This document shows, in pieces, positions 60,307-64,000 of a stretch of DNA of 64,000 nucleotides. The notes below the pieces were generated by a model. That model made no database searches and was not told the DNA's origin. It worked only from the letters and a program-made list of their open reading frames with translations. The first letter of the stretch is position 1. Each line of letters starts with the position of its first letter. Origin of the DNA: Bacteroidota bacterium (GTDB taxonomy: Bacteria > Bacteroidota > Bacteroidia > AKYH767-A > 2013-40CM-41-45); assembly GCA_004295015.1 (NCBI GenBank), contig SHNE01000033.1, forward strand, positions 139,421 through 203,420. Reading direction: 5' to 3'. The position numbers and the translations under genes are program-made.

Positions 60307-61695
60307 ATGAAATTTCCGGGCAAAATATTATTGGTGCTAAGCTGCTTTTTAATACTGGCGGTATTGCTTCATTCATGTCGAAAGGCGGAAGAATGGGATG
60401 AGGAACAATCGGATGAACGTTTGAGTGGTGGTTCACAAACAGTATTCTCAGAAGGCGTAGGTGCCTTCTCTGAAGCATTTCCGACCTTAACCGGGACTCG
60501 TCTCGAAATGCACGACTTAGGCGATGCACATTTTGAAGCAACCTTTGTAAGTTCTCCCGCACCGTTGTTTCAGGGACTGGGAACAATATTCAATAGCAAC
60601 TCGTGTTTCAATTGTCACATCAATGATGGCCGCGGAAAACCTATTCTCAACACGGAACCTCTTGCGAGTATGTTGTTCCGCGTAAGCATTCCCGGTTCCG
60701 GCGTTCATGGCGAACCACTTTCTGCTCCCGGTTACGGTGGGCAATTACAAGATAAGGCGACCTTTGGTTATTCACCGGAAGCAGGTGTCACAGTAAATTG
60801 GATAGAAAGCACTGCATTTTTTACAGATGGGGATTCTATCAAACTCCGTGAGCCTGTATGGAATTTTGTAAACCACTATACATCGGTTCCTGCAGGCATG
60901 ATGTATTCGGCAAGAGTTGCTCCTCCATTGCATGGAATGGGATTGCTTGAACAAATTGATGAATACAAGATCAGAGAGTTGGCTGATGTAAATGATCTTG
61001 ATGGTGACGGAATTTCAGGTAAGCCGAATAGTGTGTGGGATGAGAAGAATCAGCGCAAGATGCTTGGACGGTTCGGATGGAAGAGCGAGGCTGCTACTCT
61101 CGATCAGCAGGTTGCGGGTGCATACAATGAAGATATGGGAGTAACGAGTTATATTTTCAGAACAGAAAGTAGCTTCGGACAAGTTCAGTATGATAATATT
61201 CGTGATGAGCCGGAGGTTCCGGATAGTATTTTCAACTCAGTGGTGTTTTATGTTAAAACTCTTGCCGTGCCCGCCAGGAGAAAGGTGACCGACCCGGTCG
61301 TTAAAAGAGGGAAGGAAATTTTTTCTCAAGCGTCTTGCAATAAGTGTCACATCCCGACTATCAGGACAAAGACAGATGTTACTTTTCCTGAGGCTTCCAA
61401 TCAATTGATTCATCCTTATACTGATCTTTTATTACATGACATGGGTCCGGGCTTGGCGGACCAGCGTCCGGCATACGAGGCAAGTGGACAGGAATGGCGG
61501 ACACCACCTTTATGGGGAATTGGCCTGACGCAATTGGTAAATGGCCATAATAATTATCTCCATGATGGAAGGGCGAGAAGTTTGATGGAAGCAGTGATGT
61601 GGCATGGAGGAGAGGCTGAAGCTTCAGTAAATTTTGTGAAAGCACTTCCTAAGGCGGATAGAGACGCACTTCTAAGCTTTCTGAGAAGTCTCTAA
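60307..61695 (+). CDS. di-haem oxidoreductase lipoprotein (DHOR, putative peroxidase)
   Basis: A 462-residue c-type cytochrome of the di-haem oxidoreductase family (DUF1111, sometimes named thiol oxidoreductase). A lipobox LHSC (Cys 24) suggests lipid anchoring. Haem sites are CFNCH (100-104) and CNKCH (344-348). Between them is an EF-hand-like DVNDLDGDGISGKPN (about 228-241), and later GMGEGLADQRP-like wording (HDMGPGLADQRPAY) and the conserved WRTPPLWGIGL and LHDGRARSLMEAVMWHGGEA. It is the last gene of the operon with imelysin, and the pair is recurrent in genomes. The electron acceptor and substrate are unknown. Confidence 0.92.
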   Translation: MKFPGKILLVLSCFLILAVLLHSCRKAEEWDEEQSDERLSGGSQTVFSEGVGAFSEAFPTLTGTRLEMHDLGDAHFEATFVSSPAPLFQGLGTIFNSNSCFNCHINDGRGKPILNTEPLASMLFRVSIPGSGVHGEPLSAPGYGGQLQDKATFGYSPEAGVTVNWIESTAFFTDGDSIKLREPVWNFVNHYTSVPAGMMYSARVAPPLHGMGLLEQIDEYKIRELADVNDLDGDGISGKPNSVWDEKNQRKMLGRFGWKSEAATLDQQVAGAYNEDMGVTSYIFRTESSFGQVQYDNIRDEPEVPDSIFNSVVFYVKTLAVPARRKVTDPVVKRGKEIFSQASCNKCHIPTIRTKTDVTFPEASNQLIHPYTDLLLHDMGPGLADQRPAYEASGQEWRTPPLWGIGLTQLVNGHNNYLHDGRARSLMEAVMWHGGEAEASVNFVKALPKADRDALLSFLRSL

Positions 61696-61764
61696 GTCAT
61701 TATTTCAGTATACAGACGATAAAAAGGCATAGCTTTCGTTCAAGGAATGATAAAAGTCATTCAT

Positions 61765-61795
61765 TTTGACGGGAATTTTTCTAATTTTACTATTG
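61765..61795 (+). promoter_or_regulatory. candidate promoter of the 83-residue gene
   Basis: TTTG (61765-61768), 19-nt spacer, TACTATTG (61788-61795), one base off TAnnTTTG. Just upstream is an inverted repeat GAATGA-N6-TCATTC (61745-61762), which may be an operator or a weak terminator of the preceding operon. Confidence 0.45.
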
Positions 61796-61846
61796 CTACA
61801 TATTCGAGCAGGTTAATTCTTTTTTAACTAATAAAAATTTTAAGCC

Positions 61847-62098
61847 ATGGATGAATCACGAAAATCTACACCTGTAGAAAGAAAAATCATTGATTACATT
61901 AGAAATGATTTTAAGGAAGGATTTCTAATGGAAATAAAACGGATATCTGAGTCTGGTGGACAAAATGTTTATCATGTCGAAGTAAGTCAGGATAATAATT
62001 TATACAATCTTGACTTCAATGCCAACGGGGTTCTGATTAAAAGTGAAATCGAACCAACCTACCTCGCGAGCAATCATGATGATTATCCTGAACTATAA
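61847..62098 (+). CDS. small acidic hypothetical protein (PepSY-like fold possible)
   Basis: An 83-residue protein with no signal peptide. The centre GQNVYHVEVSQDNNLYNLDFNANGVLIKSEIEP has the strand-turn-strand character of PepSY-like or YpeB-like small domains, in which the DFNANGVLIKSE turn is typical. The N-terminus is a basic amphipathic helix (STPVERKIIDYIRNDFKEGF). It has its own promoter candidate. It is not part of the di-haem operon on spacing (151 nt), although it lies next to it. The function is unknown. Confidence 0.6.
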   Translation: MDESRKSTPVERKIIDYIRNDFKEGFLMEIKRISESGGQNVYHVEVSQDNNLYNLDFNANGVLIKSEIEPTYLASNHDDYPEL

Positions 62099-62197
62099 TT
62101 TCAGATGCTAACTCATTCAAACATTCGCAATCATTTTATTAACTGAGCAACTAAATTCTTCTCGCTTTTATTTGCATTCGTGGCAAATCCAATCAAC

Positions 62198-62932
62198 TCA
62201 TTTCCTGTATTGCCTGAAACTAAATTCCTTGAAAATTCTCATAGGCAGAATTTTCTTTTCAGGAGTCAATTCAAATTGACTAATGCTTTTTTCACGAATA
62301 ATTTGCATAGCATCTTCAACAGAATCGGTGAGGTGAAATAAGTCAAAATCGGCTTCCGAAATAGTTTGGTTGATTTGCATACTATTGAGCTGATCAATCA
62401 AACTCGAATAAAATTCCTTTCCAACCAGAATAATAGGGAAAGCCTCGATCTTTTTCGTCTGAATTAAAGTAATTGCCTCAAAAAATTCGTCCATAGTTCC
62501 GAAGCCACCCGGTAATACAATGAAGGCGTAGGAATACTTTATCAGCAAGGTTTTTCTGACAAAGAAGTATCTGATATTTACCCAGTGATCGAGGTAAGGA
62601 TTTGGATGTTGCTCATGAGGAAGCACAATATTACAACCAACTGATCGACCTCCAACATCTTTAGCACCACGGTTAGCAGCTTCCATTAATCCGGGACCAC
62701 CGCCTGTCATCACCGTAAAACCGAGTTTAGCAACTTCCGCACCCAATTTGCGGGACAGGTCATAATATTCATGTCCTTCCTGATACCTCGCTGAGCCAAA
62801 AATTGTCACACAAGGACCTACGAAATGCAGGGATCTAAAGCCACGAATAAATTCAATGAATGTTTTAAATGCAAACCATAATTCTTTGCGACGGGATTGA
62901 GGGCCTTCGAGGAATCTTATTTCTTCTTTCAT
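62198..62932 (-). CDS. LOG-family (TIGR00730) Rossmann protein
   Basis: A 244-residue protein from the ATG at 62932 (a GTG at 62977 would add 15 residues). The family motifs are GGGPGLMEAANRGA (nucleotide phosphate binding) and PGGFGTMDEFFEAI, with CVTIFGSARYQEGHEYYDLSRKLG at the start of the Rossmann fold. Such proteins hydrolyse nucleoside monophosphates to base plus ribose-5-phosphate (LONELY GUY type). The N-terminal MKEEIRFLEGPQSRRKELWFAFKTFIEFIRGFRSLHFVGP is the usual bacterial extension of about 40 residues. The exact nucleotide is unknown. Confidence 0.9.
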   Translation of the reverse strand: MKEEIRFLEGPQSRRKELWFAFKTFIEFIRGFRSLHFVGPCVTIFGSARYQEGHEYYDLSRKLGAEVAKLGFTVMTGGGPGLMEAANRGAKDVGGRSVGCNIVLPHEQHPNPYLDHWVNIRYFFVRKTLLIKYSYAFIVLPGGFGTMDEFFEAITLIQTKKIEAFPIILVGKEFYSSLIDQLNSMQINQTISEADFDLFHLTDSVEDAMQIIREKSISQFELTPEKKILPMRIFKEFSFRQYRK

Positions 62933-63072
62933 AAATAATTTTGATAGAAAACCAGAATGGCTTTTTGATAAAACCACCGATGAGGCAATTTACTGAAAAG
63001 TTTCATTCGTTCATCGTTTTGTTGAAATGCTACTCGGCTGCAGAGAACACTTCCGGAATTATATTACACTCA

Positions 63073-63921
63073 TTATCCTTTCTTCTTCTTTTTCTTCCCT
63101 GCCTTCAATACAGTTTTTTCATCACCCTTTAACCTTCTTTCAACTTTTTTCAAATCCTCATCGGCCGGCAGTTGTTCCGGTTTGACTCCCCGGTCTTTTA
63201 GCATTTTACGCACAGCCAGATTATTATCAATATGTTCCTTTGAAATATGTTTTTCTCCTTTTAAATCTTTTTCAACTACGTTGTGGCTGCTAATTTCTGT
63301 TGCGAAATCTTTTGCTTTGATTATTAGTGTCGGTAAAAAATCTGCTAAAGGTTTTGAAGATGGAACTTTTAATTTTCGTTTCATATCATTTGTTCCGTAG
63401 CCACCGAATAAAGCCTGATCACCTTTGCTCCTGATAACGGCAAAGCCGGTCTCATCAACTCCGCGTTCATAAATAATTGTAGAAAACTTTTTCTCGGATT
63501 TGGAGAGTTTTTCTCTTGCGGTGACTCGCGCAATATCCAGCAGTCTTTGTTCAATAATTTCCTGTTTTCTTGTTTGAACTGCAAAATAGGTTTGAGCAAA
63601 TGCGATTTCAGGTTTTGAAGCATCTCCATTCTGTGCTACCAGGTAACATGCATATCTTGTGAGTGCGATGTCCTCGATTTCTCTTTGTGCTCCTTTCGCC
63701 ATTTCGATCAATTTGTTGACGTCAACAAATTGATCGATAATTTCATTTCCGCTGTTCTCACAAGCCTCTTTGGCTTTATCAATTACCTTTAAAAAGTTCC
63801 TCCATTCACTGTAATCAAAAATTGCTTGTAGTTCTCTTGCGCTCCACCATTCCACTTCATTGTAAACATGGCATGCATTTTCAAATTGCTGGAAGAGTAT
63901 TTTGATCTGTTCTTTTTTCAT
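63073..63921 (-). CDS. dinD: DNA damage-inducible protein D (DinD)
   Basis: A 282-residue protein matching DinD. The N-terminal VYNEVEWWSARELQAIFDYSEWRNFLKVIDKAKEAC, then LTRYACYLVAQNGDASKPEIAFAQTYFAVQTRKQE and YERGVDETGFAVIRSKGDQALFGGYGTNDMKRKL, are the conserved family blocks. The N-terminal segment resembles a BRO-N-like domain. In E. coli DinD is SOS-induced and reported to inhibit RecA strand exchange, but it is patchily distributed and often horizontally exchanged. The C-terminus is a lysine-rich tail. A promoter candidate lies at 63926-63954. I saw no LexA box consensus in the 79 nt available upstream. Confidence 0.92.
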   Translation of the reverse strand: MKKEQIKILFQQFENACHVYNEVEWWSARELQAIFDYSEWRNFLKVIDKAKEACENSGNEIIDQFVDVNKLIEMAKGAQREIEDIALTRYACYLVAQNGDASKPEIAFAQTYFAVQTRKQEIIEQRLLDIARVTAREKLSKSEKKFSTIIYERGVDETGFAVIRSKGDQALFGGYGTNDMKRKLKVPSSKPLADFLPTLIIKAKDFATEISSHNVVEKDLKGEKHISKEHIDNNLAVRKMLKDRGVKPEQLPADEDLKKVERRLKGDEKTVLKAGKKKKKKG

Positions 63922-63925
63922 TTTT

Positions 63926-63954
63926 CAAATTTATGTATTTGTTTCAACTTTCAA
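63926..63954 (-). promoter_or_regulatory. dinD promoter candidate
   Basis: On the minus strand, TTG (63954-63952), 18-nt spacer and TAAATTTG (63933-63926), a full -7 match ending 4 nt before the ATG. Confidence 0.5.
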
Positions 63955-64000
63955 CTTTGCAGGATGCAATTGCTTGAATAAAGTCGCTTTTATTAAGTAT

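Noticed and set aside
61745-61762. GAATGA/TCATTC repeat taken as a firm terminator of the di-haem operon
   Set aside because: The stem is only 6 bp and the following T-run is short (ATTTTG), so it is listed only as a possible operator or weak terminator.
1-64000. CRISPR arrays, insertion sequences, integrases, tRNA or rRNA genes
   Set aside because: No regularly spaced direct repeats, transposase motifs, TPsiC-loop patterns or rRNA segments were seen. A conclusive answer needs repeat and tRNA-scan searches.

Overview
The window is a stretch of chromosome from a member of the Bacteroidota. The evidence is consistent: C-terminal type IX secretion (T9SS) sorting domains on three secreted proteins, TonB-dependent receptors with N-terminal carboxypeptidase-regulatory-like domains, Bacteroidota-restricted families (GLPGLI, DUF4249, DUF5723), almost no Shine-Dalgarno sequences, and many copies of the Bacteroidota -7 promoter element TAnnTTTG placed just upstream of genes. 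The base composition is AT-rich and even, and no insertion sequence, phage gene, tRNA or CRISPR array was seen, so this looks like ordinary chromosomal backbone. No gap of more than 300 bases is without a feature.

Layout. 1-2314: a TonB receptor cut by the window edge and a small secreted partner. 2423-5888: an AlkB-type membrane hydroxylase, a lipoprotein and a T9SS-exported subtilase in one run. 5894-10615: pterin dehydratase, thioredoxin reductase and a TonB receptor/DUF4249 pair. 10813-11282: RNase P RNA with promoter, closing helix and terminator. 11335-14675: a vWA membrane protein split by an in-frame TAG, then a CAAX-type M48 protease. 14627-19710: histidine kinase, response regulator, membrane protein, beta-propeller protein and FAD oxidoreductase. 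19811-19990: a candidate small RNA. 20005-26549: DinB-fold protein, LEA-like lipoprotein, T9SS metalloprotease, ComA-like synthase and TPR protein. 26688-36105: mostly housekeeping genes (recF, dciA-like, ndk, the pnt transhydrogenase with an inserted small gene, a PhnP-like hydrolase, ffh, folD, queE). 36207-44903: a PorE-like OmpA protein, VOC protein, methyltransferase, kdsA, a DUF5723/lipoprotein pair and rarA. 45068-56295: a TonB-family barrel, CoA-transferase, SRPBCC protein, a second two-component system, and a CBM9-like/GLPGLI/TonB cluster. 56298-61795: a polytopic membrane protein divergent from a porin/Rieske/imelysin/di-haem cytochrome operon. 61847-63954: a small acidic protein, a LOG-family protein and DinD.

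The most striking unit is 57508-61695. Four tightly packed genes encode a porin, a Rieske lipoprotein, an imelysin lipoprotein and a di-haem oxidoreductase lipoprotein. They follow a textbook promoter (TTTG-N19-TAGCTTTG) whose spacer is filled by a perfect 17-bp palindrome resembling operators of Fur-superfamily metal regulators. I read this as a candidate iron-responsive envelope module for iron handling or redox, but that is inference. Other items for follow-up are the in-frame stop at 12318-12320, the candidate small RNA at 19811-19990, and a four-helix-bundle-like gene inside the transhydrogenase operon.

Several gene starts were moved inward from the longest open frame. In the clearest cases a -7 box or a lipoprotein signal lies downstream of the longest possible start.
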